A stretch of 64,000 nucleotides of DNA from Mesorhizobium sp. (lineage in GTDB: Bacteria > Pseudomonadota > Alphaproteobacteria > Rhizobiales > Rhizobiaceae). The DNA lies in the NCBI GenBank assembly GCA_027492275.1, contig JAPUFC010000097.1, positions 229,314-293,313 of the forward strand, read 5' to 3'. Under the pieces are notes generated by a model, which ran no database searches, was not told the origin of the DNA, and saw only the letters and a list, made by a program, of their open reading frames with translations. Shown piece after piece: positions 48,166 to 60,733 of this stretch (positions are counted from its first letter, which is position 1; every line of letters starts with the position of its first letter). The position numbers and the translations under genes are program-made.

Positions 48166-48930
48166 TCAGCCCATCGTCTCGATCAGCTCGACCTTTGCTT
48201 CGCGGCAGATGTCGCGAATGGCCGGTATGGCGCAGCGGTCGGTGATGAAGGTGTCCATCTGCGACAGATGCGCGATGCGCACGGGCGCGGTGCGCTCGAA
48301 TTTCGTCCTGTCCGACACGAGGATGATGTGGCGGGCATTGGCGATGATCGCCTGCGCGACCTTCACCTCGCGCAGGTCGAAGTCGAGCAGCGCTCCGTCA
48401 TGGTCGAGCGCGGACGCGCCGATGACCGCATAATCGACCTTGAACTGCTTGATGAAATCGACCGCCGCCTCGCCGACGATACCGCCGTCGGAGCCGCGCA
48501 CCACGCCGCCGGCGATCACCACCTCGATCGAGGGATAGATCCGCATCCTGTTGGCAACGTTGATGTTGTTGGTGATGACCATCAGCCCGGAATGGTCCAG
48601 AAGCGCCGTGCTGACCGCCTCCGTGGTGGTGCCGATGTTGATGAACAGCGAGGCGTTATTGGGGATCAGCTTCGCCGCCGCGCGGCCGATCGCCTCCTTC
48701 TCCTCCGCCGCGATCTTGCGGCGCGCCTCGTATTCGACGTTCTCGATGCCGGAGGGGAAGATCGCGCCGCCGTGGATGCGGCTCAAAAGCCGCTGGTCGC
48801 ACAGGTCGTTCAGGTCCTTGCGGATCGTCTGCGGCGTCACCGCGAACTGGACGGCCAGTTCGTCCACCAGCACCCGCCCCCTCTCCTTGGCGATGTGCAT
48901 GATCTCGGAATGGCGCGGCGACAGGAACAA
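48166..48930 (-). CDS. glpR: DeoR-family glycerol-3-phosphate repressor
   Basis: The 254-aa product has an N-terminal DeoR HTH (LVDELAVQFAVTPQTIRKDL and NDLCDQRLLSRIHGGA) and a sugar-phosphate sensing domain: INIGTTTEAVSTALLDH, VITNNINVANRM and AVIGASALDHDGALLDFD. It would leave its operators when glycerol-3-phosphate is bound. The start is TTG at 48930 (MFLSPRHSEIM); the RH motif near the start matches GlpR relatives. Gene order [12 protein letters not shown] supports the name. Confidence 0.9.
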   Translation of the reverse strand: MFLSPRHSEIMHIAKERGRVLVDELAVQFAVTPQTIRKDLNDLCDQRLLSRIHGGAIFPSGIENVEYEARRKIAAEEKEAIGRAAAKLIPNNASLFINIGTTTEAVSTALLDHSGLMVITNNINVANRMRIYPSIEVVIAGGVVRGSDGGIVGEAAVDFIKQFKVDYAVIGASALDHDGALLDFDLREVKVAQAIIANARHIILVSDRTKFERTAPVRIAHLSQMDTFITDRCAIPAIRDICREAKVELIETMG

Positions 48931-48946
48931 GGATGCTTTCCCCGGG

Positions 48947-48979
48947 TTTCGTTTTCAGCCTGGATACGCCAAAACGAAA
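48947..48979. promoter_or_regulatory. GlpR-type operator palindrome
   Basis: TTTCGTTTT (48947-48955) and AAAACGAAA (48971-48979) form a perfect 9-bp inverted repeat, upstream of glpR. The same TTTCGTTT half-site appears near glpD. This fits DeoR-family binding and autoregulation. Confidence 0.7.
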
Positions 48980-49002
48980 GACGTGGAAAGCGCCGCTCCG
49001 CG

Positions 49003-49734
49003 TCAGCCCTCGAAATCCGGCAGGGCCTCGAAAGCCTTCTTCAGCGCCGACGACCAGCCGTCCGAGATGGTGCGGAAATAGGAATCGTCGGCGTGGATGC
49101 GCTTCTTCAGCCCGACCTGGTGGCTGTCCTTCTCATAGAACACCATGTCGAGCGGCAGGCCGACCGAGAGGTTCGACTTGAGCGTCGAATCGAACGACAC
49201 CATCAAAAGCTTCGCGGTCTCGGCGAAGCTCATTTCCTTGTCGTAGGCGCGGATGATGATCGGCTTTCCGTATTTCGTCTCGCCGACCTGGAAGAAGGGC
49301 GTGTCCTCGCTGGATTCGATGAAATTGCCTTCCGGGTAGATCATGAACAGGCGCGGTTCCGTGCCCTTGATCTGGCCGCCGAGGATGAAGGAGGCGTTGA
49401 AGTAGCTGTCCGCGCGGTCGCCATGCGGGGAGGAATGCGCGATGACCTCCTTGACCACGTCGCCCACCAGCCGCGCCGTCTGGAACATGGACGGCGTGTC
49501 GAGCAGTTGCGACCGCCGGTCGGAAACGGCCTTGGAGCGCTCCTCCAGCAGGCTGACGACCGACTGCGTCGTGGCCAGGTTTCCGGCCGACATCAGCACG
49601 ATGACGCGTTCGCCCGGTTCCTCCCAGACATGCATCTTCTTGAAGATCGAGATCGAATCCATGCCGGCATTGGTGCGCGTGTCCGACATGAACACCAGTC
49701 CGCGATCGATCTTAAGGCCTACGCAATACGTCAT
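49003..49734 (-). CDS. Anbu-type bacterial proteasome homologue
   Basis: The 243-aa product starts MTYCVGLKIDRGLVFMSDTR-TNAG, the signature of the Anbu (ancestral beta subunit) family: Thr2 would become the N-terminal nucleophile, with Asp18 and Lys33 (SIFKK) as helpers. Other family features are RVIVLMSAGNLATTQSVVSL and PLDMVFYEKDSHQ. Anbu proteins assemble into open helical rings. The operon with ATP-grasp, alpha-E and transglutaminase-like proteins is the known Anbu context, whose substrate is not settled. Confidence 0.92.
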   Translation of the reverse strand: MTYCVGLKIDRGLVFMSDTRTNAGMDSISIFKKMHVWEEPGERVIVLMSAGNLATTQSVVSLLEERSKAVSDRRSQLLDTPSMFQTARLVGDVVKEVIAHSSPHGDRADSYFNASFILGGQIKGTEPRLFMIYPEGNFIESSEDTPFFQVGETKYGKPIIIRAYDKEMSFAETAKLLMVSFDSTLKSNLSVGLPLDMVFYEKDSHQVGLKKRIHADDSYFRTISDGWSSALKKAFEALPDFEG

Positions 49735-49765
49735 CGAATCCCGGCGAAAAGAAATTTTGCGGGGA

Positions 49766-50557
49766 TTACTGCTCCACCGTGACCGAGACTGCAAGCCGTT
49801 CCGTGGCCGTTCCCCTGCGGATTCCGAAAACCGGCATGGCGTCCCTGTAGTCGCGGCCGACCGCGAGACGCACGTAGCGCTCGTCCGGCGACATGCGGTT
49901 GGCGGCGTCGAAGCCGACCCAGCCGAGATTGGGCACGTGGACCTCGGCCCAGGCATGGCTGGCGGCCTGCTCGGCCGTGTCCAGCATGAGATAGCCGCTG
50001 ACATAGCGCGCCGGAAAGCCCATCAGCCGCGCCGCGGCGGTGAAGATGTGGGCATGGTCCTGGCAGACGCCCTGCTTCTTCGCCAGCGCCGCCTCGGCCG
50101 TGGTCGAGGCGTCCGTCGCGCCCGGCACGTAGGCCACCAGATCGGCCAGCGCGTCCATCATCCCGTGCAGGCGGTCGAGGTCGGAGCCGGCGGGGCTGGC
50201 GGCCGCCAGCGCCCGCAGCCCCTCGCCCGCCTCGGTGAGAGCGGTATGGCGCGCGTAGAGCCACAGCGGCACGAAGCCGCTGTGCTTGCCCACCACGCCG
50301 GCCTTGTCGAAGGTCTCGACCGTGCCGCCGGCCTCGATGACGATCGTGCTTTCGCCGTCCTCGGCGCAGACGAGGCAGGTCGCGTTCTCGAAATGGTCGG
50401 CGTACTGCACCTCCTGGCGCGCGCCGCTGGCCCACAGCGACCAGGTGTGCACCGTCTGCGTCGCGCAGTTGCGCGGCACCAGCTTCACCCGTTGCAGCGC
50501 GTAGGCCACCGGCCCGTCATAGGCGTATTCGGTGCGATGGGAGATTTTCAGCCGCAT
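49766..50557 (-). CDS. Transglutaminase-like cysteine protease
   Basis: The 263-aa product has the catalytic triad of transglutaminase-fold proteins: Cys in KKQGVCQDHAHIFTAAARLM, His in AASHAWAEVHVPNLGW and Asp in VGFDAANRM. The N-terminal beta part begins MRLKISHRTEYAYDGPVAYA, a typical bacterial transglutaminase N domain. It is part of the Anbu operon and could cut or ligate the peptide made by its partners. Confidence 0.92.
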   Translation of the reverse strand: MRLKISHRTEYAYDGPVAYALQRVKLVPRNCATQTVHTWSLWASGARQEVQYADHFENATCLVCAEDGESTIVIEAGGTVETFDKAGVVGKHSGFVPLWLYARHTALTEAGEGLRALAAASPAGSDLDRLHGMMDALADLVAYVPGATDASTTAEAALAKKQGVCQDHAHIFTAAARLMGFPARYVSGYLMLDTAEQAASHAWAEVHVPNLGWVGFDAANRMSPDERYVRLAVGRDYRDAMPVFGIRRGTATERLAVSVTVEQ

Positions 50558-50578
50558 GAGGCCATCCCGCTCCGGAGC

Positions 50579-51520
50579 TCAGTAGAAGCGATAGTCGGCG
50601 GCGATCTGGTCGCCGAGCCGGCAGTTGTCCTGGATGAACGTGGTCAGGAACTCGTGCAGTCCGCCGTCGAAGATCTGCTTGATGGAGCTGTTCTTGAGAC
50701 CGTCCATCGTCGCGGCCGCCATGTCGTGGCAGGGATGGCGCTCGCCATATTCGTCGATGCGGTTGCGCAGGTGCTCGTCGATGAAGCGGTAGCAGAAGGC
50801 CAGCGCGCGCGGCATGCGGCTGTTCAGGATCAGGTAGTCGGCGATGTTGGTCGGCCGATACTCCGCGTCGTAGACCCAGCGATAGGAGCGATGTGCCGAC
50901 ACCGAGCGCAGGATCGATTCCCACTGGTAGTTGTCCAGCGTCGACCCCACCCAGGAGACCGACGGCAGCAGCACGTAATACTTCACGTCGAGGATGCGGG
51001 CGGTGTTGTCGGCCCGCTCGACATAGGTGCCGACCTGCGCGAAATCGAAGATCTCGTTGCGCAGCATGGTGCCGTAGAAGGCACCGCGCATCAGCGCCGT
51101 CTCGCGCTTGATGGCATCGAGCACGGCCGGCAGGTCGCGCTCGTCCACCGGATTGCCGAGCAGCCGCTTGAACGACATCCACGCCTCGTTGATGCTTTCC
51201 CACGTCTCGCGGGTCAGCGCGGTGCGCACCATGCGGGCGTTGAAGCGCGCCGTCTCCATGGACGCCATGGCGCTCGACGGGTTGGTCGTGTCGCGCAGCA
51301 GATAGTCCGACACCGTCGCCGAATTGTATTCGGAATGCCGCGCGCCGAAGCCGATGTCAGAGCCCGACGAATGGACGACGGACTTCCACTCCTCCTCGGC
51401 GCTCTGCGTGCGCGTCAGCGCCATGCGCAGCCCGGCATCGACCAGCCGTGCCATGTTCTCCGCCCGCTCGATGTAGCGGTTCATCCAGTAGAGGCCGTTG
51501 GCGGTGCGTCCGAGAAGCAT
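50579..51520 (-). CDS. Alpha-E domain protein
   Basis: The 313-aa product is mostly helical, beginning MLLGRTANGLYWMNRYIERA ENMARLV, the alpha-E signature, with TYVERADNTARILDVKYYVL in the middle. It ends QIAADYRFY. Alpha-E proteins always accompany the ATP-grasp and transglutaminase proteins of this operon type; the helical bundle carries conserved Glu/Arg residues, but its reaction is unknown. Confidence 0.9.
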   Translation of the reverse strand: MLLGRTANGLYWMNRYIERAENMARLVDAGLRMALTRTQSAEEEWKSVVHSSGSDIGFGARHSEYNSATVSDYLLRDTTNPSSAMASMETARFNARMVRTALTRETWESINEAWMSFKRLLGNPVDERDLPAVLDAIKRETALMRGAFYGTMLRNEIFDFAQVGTYVERADNTARILDVKYYVLLPSVSWVGSTLDNYQWESILRSVSAHRSYRWVYDAEYRPTNIADYLILNSRMPRALAFCYRFIDEHLRNRIDEYGERHPCHDMAAATMDGLKNSSIKQIFDGGLHEFLTTFIQDNCRLGDQIAADYRFY

Positions 51521-51529
51521 GGGCTATGC

Positions 51530-51651
51530 GGTGAATGGTGAATGGTGAATGGTGAATGGACGCGAAGCCGGCTGGACGGCGGTCGTCGGGAAAAGCATCG
51601 AGGCCTCTGGCGGTTTTTGAACAATCACCATTTTACCATTCACCATTCACC
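51530..51651. repeat. Heptamer repeat with inverted copies between alpha-E and ATP-grasp genes
   Basis: GGTGAAT occurs four times in tandem (51530-51557), and the complement (CACCATT, ATTCACC twice) occurs at 51626-51651. The two blocks could form a large stem in the mRNA. No gene is present in the 133-bp gap. Confidence 0.8.
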
Positions 51652-51653
51652 GG

Positions 51654-53090
51654 CTAGTCATCCAGCACCCACGTGTCCTTCGTTCCACCCCCCTGCGAGG
51701 AGTTGACGACCAGCGAGCCCTCCTTCAGCGCCACGCGGGTGAGCCCGCCGGGCACGATCTGGATGCGGTCGGAAACCAGCACGTAAGGCCTGAGGTCGAC
51801 ATGGCGCGGCGCGAGGCCGGCGTCGGTCAGGATCGGACAGGTCGACAGCGCCAATGTCGGCTGGGCGATGTAGTTGTGCGGCTTGGCCGCGAGCTTCTTG
51901 GCGAAGGCCTCGCGTTCCTTTCTGGTGGAGGTCGGGCCGACCAGCATGCCGTAGCCGCCGGAACCGTGCACCTCTTTCACCACCAGCTCGGCCAGATTCT
52001 CCTGCACGTATTTCAGGCTGTCCGGCTCCGAGCAGCGCCAGGTGCGGATGTTGTCGAGGATCGCCTTGCGCCCCGTGTAGAACTCGATGATCTCCGGCAT
52101 GTAGGAATAGATCGCCTTGTCGTCGGCAATCCCAGTGCCGGGCGCGTTGGCGATGGTGATGTTGCCGGCGCGGTAGACGTCCATGATGCCCGGCACGCCC
52201 AGCGCCGAATCCGGGTTGAAGGTCAGCGGATCGAGGAAATTGTCGTCAACCCGGCGGTAGAGCACGTCGATCTGCTTGTAGCCTTCCGTCGTGCGCATCG
52301 CGACATGCCCGTCTATGACGCGAAGGTCATGTCCCTCGACCAGTTCCACGCCCATCTGGTCGGCCAGGAAGGCATGTTCGAAATAGGCCGAATTGTAGCT
52401 GCCCGGCGTCAGCACCGCGATGGTCGGCGATTTGGTCAGTTTTTCCGGCCGCACGGCGGCGAGCGACTGGCGCAGGAGCTGCGGATAGTTCTCGACCGGC
52501 CGCACCTTGATCGAGCGGAACAGCTCCGGGAAGAGCTGCATCATCGTCTCGCGGTTCTCCAGCATGTAGGAGACGCCGGACGGCGTGCGGGCATTGTCCT
52601 CCAGCACGAAGAACTCGTTCTCGCCGGTGCGCACGATGTCGACGCCGATGATGTGTGTGTAGACCCCCGCCGGCGGTCGAAAGCCGATCATCTGCGGCAG
52701 GAACGCCTCGTTGTTGGCGATCAGCTCCGTCGGGATGCGCTTGGCCTTCAGAATTTCCTGCCGGTGGTAGATGTCATCCAGAAAGGCGTTCAGCGCCTGC
52801 ACGCGCTGTTCGATGCCTTGCGTCAGGCGGCGCCATTCGGCCCCCGACAGGATGCGCGGAACGATGTCGAACGGGATCAGGCGCTCGGCGGCTTCCGCCT
52901 CGCCGTAGACGGCGAAGGTGATGCCCGTCTTGCGGAACACGCGCTCCGCGTCCCGCATCTTTTCGGTCAGCCTTGCCGGGTCCTGCTGTTTCAGCCAGCC
53001 ATCGTAGCCCTGATAGGCCTGTCGCGTGCCGGCTTTTGCCGGCTTCATTTCATCGAACGCTACCAAGCGCGCACTCCCCTGTGCGATCAT
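51654..53090 (-). CDS. Circularly permuted ATP-grasp protein
   Basis: The 478-aa product starts MIAQGSARLVAFDEMKPAKA and has the permuted ATP-grasp arrangement: MIGFRPPAGVYTHIIGVDIV, ENEFFVLEDNARTPSGVSYM, LTPGSYNSAYFEHAFLADQM, LVVKEVHGSGGYGMLVG, and ends SLVVNSSQGGGTKDTWVLDD. ATP-grasp enzymes join carboxylates to amines, here most likely in peptide synthesis with the alpha-E and transglutaminase partners. A TTG-initiated longer form (to 53123) is possible. The first gene of the Anbu operon. Confidence 0.92.
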   Translation of the reverse strand: MIAQGSARLVAFDEMKPAKAGTRQAYQGYDGWLKQQDPARLTEKMRDAERVFRKTGITFAVYGEAEAAERLIPFDIVPRILSGAEWRRLTQGIEQRVQALNAFLDDIYHRQEILKAKRIPTELIANNEAFLPQMIGFRPPAGVYTHIIGVDIVRTGENEFFVLEDNARTPSGVSYMLENRETMMQLFPELFRSIKVRPVENYPQLLRQSLAAVRPEKLTKSPTIAVLTPGSYNSAYFEHAFLADQMGVELVEGHDLRVIDGHVAMRTTEGYKQIDVLYRRVDDNFLDPLTFNPDSALGVPGIMDVYRAGNITIANAPGTGIADDKAIYSYMPEIIEFYTGRKAILDNIRTWRCSEPDSLKYVQENLAELVVKEVHGSGGYGMLVGPTSTRKEREAFAKKLAAKPHNYIAQPTLALSTCPILTDAGLAPRHVDLRPYVLVSDRIQIVPGGLTRVALKEGSLVVNSSQGGGTKDTWVLDD

Positions 53091-53246
53091 TTCAATTGGG
53101 TCGCGGCGGAAAAGCAAGCGCAATCGACCGTTTGGCGGGCATGCTGGATGCGATTGCGCCGACGTGACGAAAAAACGGGCAGACTCGATGGGGAAGCGGC
53201 AGGCGATTGCGCAAGGGGCAGGCGGACGCCTGCCGGCGCGGGCGGC

Positions 53247-54377
53247 TCAGAGCGGCGGCAGGTCGCCCCGTTTCCAGCCTTCGGCGATCTCCAGCGCGGA
53301 ATCGGCGAAGCAGCCAGCTTCTATCGCCGCGCGGATATCCTGCATCAGGCGCTGATAGTAGAAGATATTGTTCCAGGTCAGCAGCATCGCGCCGAGCGCC
53401 TCCTGCGACCGTACCAGATGATGCAGGTAGGCGCGGGAATAGTCGCGCGCGGCCGGGCAATCGCTCTCCTCGTCCAGCGGGCGCGGGTCGTCGGCGTGGC
53501 GGGCGTTGCGCAGATTCACCTTCCCGCGCCGCGTGTAGGCCAGCCCGTGCCGCCCGGCGCGCGTCGGCATCACGCAGTCGAACATGTCGATGCCCCGAGC
53601 CACGGATTTCAGGATGTCGTCCGGCGTGCCGACGCCCATCAGGTAGCGCGGCTTCCCGGTCGGCAGCGCGGGACAGGTCGCCTCCAGCATTTCCAGCATC
53701 ACGGCCTGCGGCTCGCCGACCGCCAGCCCGCCGACGGCGTAACCCTTGAGGTCCATCGCCGATAGCGCCCACGCCGAGCGCACCCGCATGGCGGCGTCGT
53801 CGCCGCCCTGCACGATGCCGAACATCGCCTTGCCGGGCTGGTCGCCGAAGGCCGCCTTGCAGCGCTCGGCCCAGCGCAGCGACAGCTCCATGGCGCGCTC
53901 CATCTCGTTCGGCTCGGCCGGCAGGGCGATGCATTCGTCGAGCTGCATCTGGATGTCGGAATCGAGCAGGCCCTGGATCTCGATGGAGCGCTCCGGCGTC
54001 ATCTCATGGGCCGAACCGTCGATGTGGGAGCGGAAGGTGACGCCGCTCTCGGTCAGCTTGCGCAGACCAGCCAGCGACATGACCTGGAAACCGCCGGAAT
54101 CGGTCAGGATTGGCCACGGCCAGCGCGCGAATTCATGCAGGCCGCCGAGCCGCGCCATGCGTTCCGCGCCGGGGCGCAGCATCAGGTGATAGGTGTTGCC
54201 CAGGATGATGTCGGCGCCCGCGCCGCGCACCTGGTCCATGTACATGGCCTTGACCGTGCCGCCGGTGCCCACCGGCATGAAAGCCGGCGTGCGGATTTGT
54301 CCACGCGGCATGGATATCTCGCCGCGCCTGGCATTGCCGTCGGTGGCGAGCAGACGGAAGGTGAAGGCGGCGCTCAA
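53247..54377 (-). CDS. tgt: Queuine tRNA-ribosyltransferase
   Basis: The 376-aa product has TGT motifs: [38 protein letters not shown] with the catalytic Asp, [20 protein letters not shown], and [20 protein letters not shown]. It exchanges guanine 34 of certain tRNAs for preQ1. The zinc site CxCxxC is not obvious; the region reads [20 protein letters not shown], so the first Cys may differ. The ATG overlaps the queA stop. Confidence 0.95.
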   Translation of the reverse strand: MSAAFTFRLLATDGNARRGEISMPRGQIRTPAFMPVGTGGTVKAMYMDQVRGAGADIILGNTYHLMLRPGAERMARLGGLHEFARWPWPILTDSGGFQVMSLAGLRKLTESGVTFRSHIDGSAHEMTPERSIEIQGLLDSDIQMQLDECIALPAEPNEMERAMELSLRWAERCKAAFGDQPGKAMFGIVQGGDDAAMRVRSAWALSAMDLKGYAVGGLAVGEPQAVMLEMLEATCPALPTGKPRYLMGVGTPDDILKSVARGIDMFDCVMPTRAGRHGLAYTRRGKVNLRNARHADDPRPLDEESDCPAARDYSRAYLHHLVRSQEALGAMLLTWNNIFYYQRLMQDIRAAIEAGCFADSALEIAEGWKRGDLPPL

Positions 54378-55450
54378 CGGTCGCTCCGGAACAACAGGCT
54401 CGCATCGCCATAGGAATAGAAGCGATATCCCTCGGCGATCGCATGCGCGTAGGCTGCCCGCATCGACTCCAGCCCGGAAAACGCCGAGACGAGCATGAAG
54501 AGCGTCGAGCGCGGCAGGTGGAAATTGGTCAGCAGCGCGTCGACGACCCTGAATCGGTAGCCCGGCGTGATGAAGATGTCCGTCGGGCCGCTCCAGGCGG
54601 ACACGGAGCCGTCCTCGCCGGCCGCGCTTTCCAGCAGCCGGAGCGAGGTGGTGCCGACGGCCACGATGCGCCCGCCCCGCGCCCGCGCGGCCGCGATGGC
54701 ATCGGCCGTGGCCTGCGAGATCTCCCCGGTCTCGGCATGCATCCGGTGGTCGGCGGTGTCGTCGGCCTTCACCGGCAGGAAGGTGCCGGCGCCGACATGC
54801 AGCGTCACGAAGCGGTGCTCGATGCCCCGCGCCTCCAGCGCCGCGAACAGGTCCGGCGTGAAGTGCAGCCCGGCGGTCGGCGCGGCCACAGCGCCCTCCT
54901 CGCGCGCATAGACCGTCTGGTAGTCCGCGCGGTCGCGGTCGTCCTCGGCGCGTTTCGAGGCGATGTAGGGCGGCAGCGGCACATGGCCGACAGTCTGGAT
55001 CGCCTCATCCAGCGTCGGGCCGGAAAAATCGAAGGACAGCAGCACCTCGCCGCCCTCGCGCTTTTCCTCGACCGTGGCGTCGAGCGTGCCGAGATAGCAG
55101 ACCTCGCCGCTGTGGCCGAAGCTGATGCGGTCGCCCGCGGCGACCCGCTTGCCCGGCCGCGCGAAGGCCAGCCAGCGGTCGGGGCCGACGCGCATGTGCA
55201 GCGTGACGTCGACATGCGCGACCGACTCGCCGCGCCGCCGCGTTCCGGCCAGTTGCGCCGGGATGACCTTGGTGTCGTTGAGGATGAGCAGGTCGCCGGG
55301 TTCGAGCAGCGACGGCAGGTCGCGCACGGTCGCGTCGGCAAGCGCCGCGCCGGGCTTCACCACCAGCAGGCGGGCGGCGTCGCGCGGCTGCGCCGGCCGC
55401 AGCGCGATGCGCTCCTCCGGCAGGTCGAAATCGAACAGGTCGACCTTCAT
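54374..55450 (-). CDS. queA: S-adenosylmethionine:tRNA ribosyltransferase-isomerase
   Basis: The 358-aa product has QueA features: [20 protein letters not shown] at the N terminus, [52 protein letters not shown] and [20 protein letters not shown]. It turns preQ1 in tRNA into epoxyqueuosine. Downstream of tgt in the biosynthesis order, coupled by an ATGA overlap. Confidence 0.97.
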   Translation of the reverse strand: MKVDLFDFDLPEERIALRPAQPRDAARLLVVKPGAALADATVRDLPSLLEPGDLLILNDTKVIPAQLAGTRRRGESVAHVDVTLHMRVGPDRWLAFARPGKRVAAGDRISFGHSGEVCYLGTLDATVEEKREGGEVLLSFDFSGPTLDEAIQTVGHVPLPPYIASKRAEDDRDRADYQTVYAREEGAVAAPTAGLHFTPDLFAALEARGIEHRFVTLHVGAGTFLPVKADDTADHRMHAETGEISQATADAIAAARARGGRIVAVGTTSLRLLESAAGEDGSVSAWSGPTDIFITPGYRFRVVDALLTNFHLPRSTLFMLVSAFSGLESMRAAYAHAIAEGYRFYSYGDASLLFRSDR

Positions 55451-55899
55451 CAGGTGAGCCGGATCAGAAGCGCGCCGGCGAGCAGCAGGGCCGCACCCGT
55501 CATCCGCCCCATGGAGATTTCATGGACCGGAACGCCGAGAAAACCGGCGCGGTCGATGAGGATGCCGGCGAGAAGCTGGCCCGTAACGGCGAAGGCCATC
55601 ACGGCGGCGGCGCCTATGCGCGGGGTGAGGATGATCGTGCTGGTGACGTAGACCGCTCCGAGGCAGCCGCCCGCCACGAACAGCCATGGCGCCGGCCCGC
55701 GCCAGCTCGGCGAAACACCCTGCGTCTGAGAAAAAACCCAGGTGAGGAACAAAAGCACGATCGTCCCGCTGAGAAACGATGCGGCCGCCGCCGCCAGGGG
55801 AAGGCCGAGGCCGCGGCTCAACTGCGCGTTGATCGGAGCCTGGAGAGCGATGAACGCACCGGCGACGACACCCATCAACGACAGCAGGGCAGCGGCCAT
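55450..55899 (-). CDS. YdcZ-type (DUF606) DMT transporter
   Basis: The 149-aa product has about five hydrophobic segments ([60 protein letters not shown]) typical of DUF606 half-size drug/metabolite transporters. Substrate unknown. The stop overlaps the region before ppi, and its ATG lies close after queA. Confidence 0.8.
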   Translation of the reverse strand: MAAALLSLMGVVAGAFIALQAPINAQLSRGLGLPLAAAAASFLSGTIVLLFLTWVFSQTQGVSPSWRGPAPWLFVAGGCLGAVYVTSTIILTPRIGAAAVMAFAVTGQLLAGILIDRAGFLGVPVHEISMGRMTGAALLLAGALLIRLT

Positions 55900-55904
55900 A
55901 ACGG

Positions 55905-56423
55905 TCAGGCGGCCTTGACGTCGGCGGCGACCTTCAGCGACACGATCTTGTCCGGGTCCTGCACGGGCTCGCCGCGCTTGATCTTGTCGACATTGTCCAT
56001 GCCTTCGATGACCTGGCCCCAGACCGTGTACTGGCGGTTCAGGAAGCCGGCGTCCTCGAAGCAGATGAAGAACTGCGAATTGGCCGAGTTCGGGTTCTGC
56101 GCGCGCGCCATGGAGCAGGTGCCGCGCGCATGGTTCATGTTGGAGAATTCCGCCTTCAGGTCCGGCTTGTCGGAGCCGCCCATGCCGGCGCGGCCGGGAT
56201 TGAAATCCTTGCCGCCGCTCTTGCCGAACTTCACGTCGCCGGTCTGCGCCATGAAGCCGTCGATGACGCGGTGGAAGACCACGCCGTCATAAGCGCCTTC
56301 GCGCGCCAGCTCCTTGATGCGGCCGACATGGCCGGGGGCCAGGTCGGGGAGGAGCTCGATGACGACGTTGCCTTTCGTCGTCTCCATCAGCAGTGTGTTT
56401 TCGGGGTCCTTGATCTCGGCCAT
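55905..56423 (-). CDS. ppiB: Cytoplasmic peptidylprolyl isomerase (cyclophilin)
   Basis: The 172-aa product has cyclophilin motifs: VVFHRVIDGFMAQTGDVKFG, MARAQNPNSANSQFFICFED and NRQYTVWGQVIEGMDNVDKI, with catalytic Arg in FHRVIDG. No signal peptide. It catalyses proline isomerisation in folding. A paralogue with a signal peptide lies 20 bp upstream in the operon. Confidence 0.93.
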   Translation of the reverse strand: MAEIKDPENTLLMETTKGNVVIELLPDLAPGHVGRIKELAREGAYDGVVFHRVIDGFMAQTGDVKFGKSGGKDFNPGRAGMGGSDKPDLKAEFSNMNHARGTCSMARAQNPNSANSQFFICFEDAGFLNRQYTVWGQVIEGMDNVDKIKRGEPVQDPDKIVSLKVAADVKAA

Positions 56424-56443
56424 CAGCCTTCCTTTCCTTGGGT

Positions 56444-57028
56444 TTACTTGCCGTCCGCCTGGATGCGGACCTTGATCATGCGGTCGGGCTTGTCGACCGA
56501 CCCGTTGGCCGCCGCGTCGCCCTTCTTGATCTTGTCGACCAGCTCCATGCCCTTCTCCACCTCGCCGACGACGGTGTATTTGCCGTCGAGGCTCGGCGCG
56601 GGCGCGAACATGATGAAGAACTGCGAGTTGGCCGAGTTCGGATTCTGCGCGCGGGCCATGCCGACCACGCCGCGCTTGAACGGCTCCTTGGAGAATTCCG
56701 CCGGAAGATCGGGCTTGTCGGAACCGCCTGTGCCAGCGCGCTGGGCATTGTAGCCGCTTTCCATATCGCCGAACTGCACGTCGCCGGTCTGCGCCATGAA
56801 GCCGTCGATGACGCGGTGGAACGCCACGTTGTCATAGGCGCCCTCGCGCACCAGCGCCTTGATCTGCGCGACGTGCTTCGGAGCCAGGTCCGGCCGCAGG
56901 CCGACGGTCACGTCGCCGCCCTTCAGTGTGATGATCATCGTGTCCTCGGGGCTGGCGGCGATCGCCGTCGAAGCGCCGGTCAGCGCCGCCGTCACGATGA
57001 GGGCGGAAACGAGCCTTCTGGAAAGCAT
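56444..57028 (-). CDS. Periplasmic peptidylprolyl isomerase (cyclophilin)
   Basis: The 194-aa product starts with a signal peptide (MLSRRLVSALIVTAALTGAS) followed by a cyclophilin domain: VAFHRVIDGFMAQTGDVQFG and MARAQNPNSANSQFFIMFAP. About 60% identical by eye to the neighbouring cytoplasmic cyclophilin, an old tandem duplication with different cellular location. Confidence 0.93.
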   Translation of the reverse strand: MLSRRLVSALIVTAALTGASTAIAASPEDTMIITLKGGDVTVGLRPDLAPKHVAQIKALVREGAYDNVAFHRVIDGFMAQTGDVQFGDMESGYNAQRAGTGGSDKPDLPAEFSKEPFKRGVVGMARAQNPNSANSQFFIMFAPAPSLDGKYTVVGEVEKGMELVDKIKKGDAAANGSVDKPDRMIKVRIQADGK

Positions 57029-57036
57029 GGAAACTC

Positions 57037-57540
57037 CTATCTCGACTTGAACCTGGCCTTGAGCGCGGCCAGCACGGCCGCCGGCACGAAGGGCGCGACA
57101 TCGCCGCCCATCGCCGCTATCTGGCGCACGAGTGTGGCGGTAATGGCGCGCACCGCCGGGCTCGCCGGCAGAAAGACGGTCAAAAGGTCGGGCGCCATGG
57201 TGCCGTTCATGCCGGCCATCTGCATCTCGTAGTCGAGGTCGGTTCCGTCGCGCAGGCCGCGGATGAGCAGCGCCGCGCCGGCCTTGCGCGCCGCGTCGAT
57301 CACCAGCCCGTCGAAGGAGGTCACCTCGATGCGGGCCGCATCCGCGCCGAGGTCGGCAGCGGCCGCCGCGCGGATCAGGGCGACCCGCTCCTCGAACTCG
57401 AACAGCGGCTTCTTGCCGGGATGGATGCCGATGGCGACATGGACAGTGTCGGCGACCGCCAGCGCCCCCTTCAGCACGTCCATATGGCCGTTGGTGATGG
57501 GGTCGAACGATCCGGCATAGATGGCGCAGCGGCTGGTCAT
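57037..57540 (-). CDS. coaD: Phosphopantetheine adenylyltransferase
   Basis: The 167-aa product starts [20 protein letters not shown], with the T/SxGH nucleotidyltransferase motif, and contains [20 protein letters not shown]. It makes dephospho-CoA from 4'-phosphopantetheine. The ATG at 57540 gives the normal length; the longer frame upstream is non-conserved. The gene is 9 bp upstream of the signal-peptide cyclophilin. Confidence 0.97.
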   Translation of the reverse strand: MTSRCAIYAGSFDPITNGHMDVLKGALAVADTVHVAIGIHPGKKPLFEFEERVALIRAAAAADLGADAARIEVTSFDGLVIDAARKAGAALLIRGLRDGTDLDYEMQMAGMNGTMAPDLLTVFLPASPAVRAITATLVRQIAAMGGDVAPFVPAAVLAALKARFKSR

Positions 57541-57780
57541 GCGGCTGCTTCTAGCTTCGGCGCTGGGCAAAGGCAAATGCCGTGCGGCCATCCGTCCTGG
57601 CCCGCGGCCCGCGGTCGCAAGGGATCGTTAGCCATGCTTTCTCTTTTCCCGCCGCCTGAACGCCGGATGAACGCCCCGCTCACGCGTCGTTAAAGGCCTG
57701 CTCCGTATCAATCAGGCGTGATCATGAAACCAAAGCGTGATCTTCGCCGTTGAAGTGCCACGCAGTCGGAGATTGAAGTC

Positions 57781-57915
57781 ATGATGATCTATATGCTGGC
57801 AGCGGCCATGACCGTCGCGATGCTCATCGCCACCGCCTTCGGCATCAGCCAGGAAGCCGAAAAGGTTCGCTTCCAGGAGAAGAACGCCCGCACCAAGGGT
57901 TTCGGGCGCATCTGA
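57781..57915 (+). CDS. 44-aa membrane protein
   Basis: ATG 57781 opens a frame coding MMIYMLAAAMTVAMLIATAF-GISQEAEKVRFQEKNARTKG, with one hydrophobic helix and a charged tail. GGAG lies 9 bases upstream. It lies in the gap between coaD and gyrA. Unknown function; many small membrane proteins like this exist. Confidence 0.5.
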   Translation: MMIYMLAAAMTVAMLIATAFGISQEAEKVRFQEKNARTKGFGRI

Positions 57916-57958
57916 TCGAAGCGCGGCGGAGCGGCGTCTTGCGCGCCGCCAGTCCTGG

Positions 57959-60733
<2,775 letters not shown>

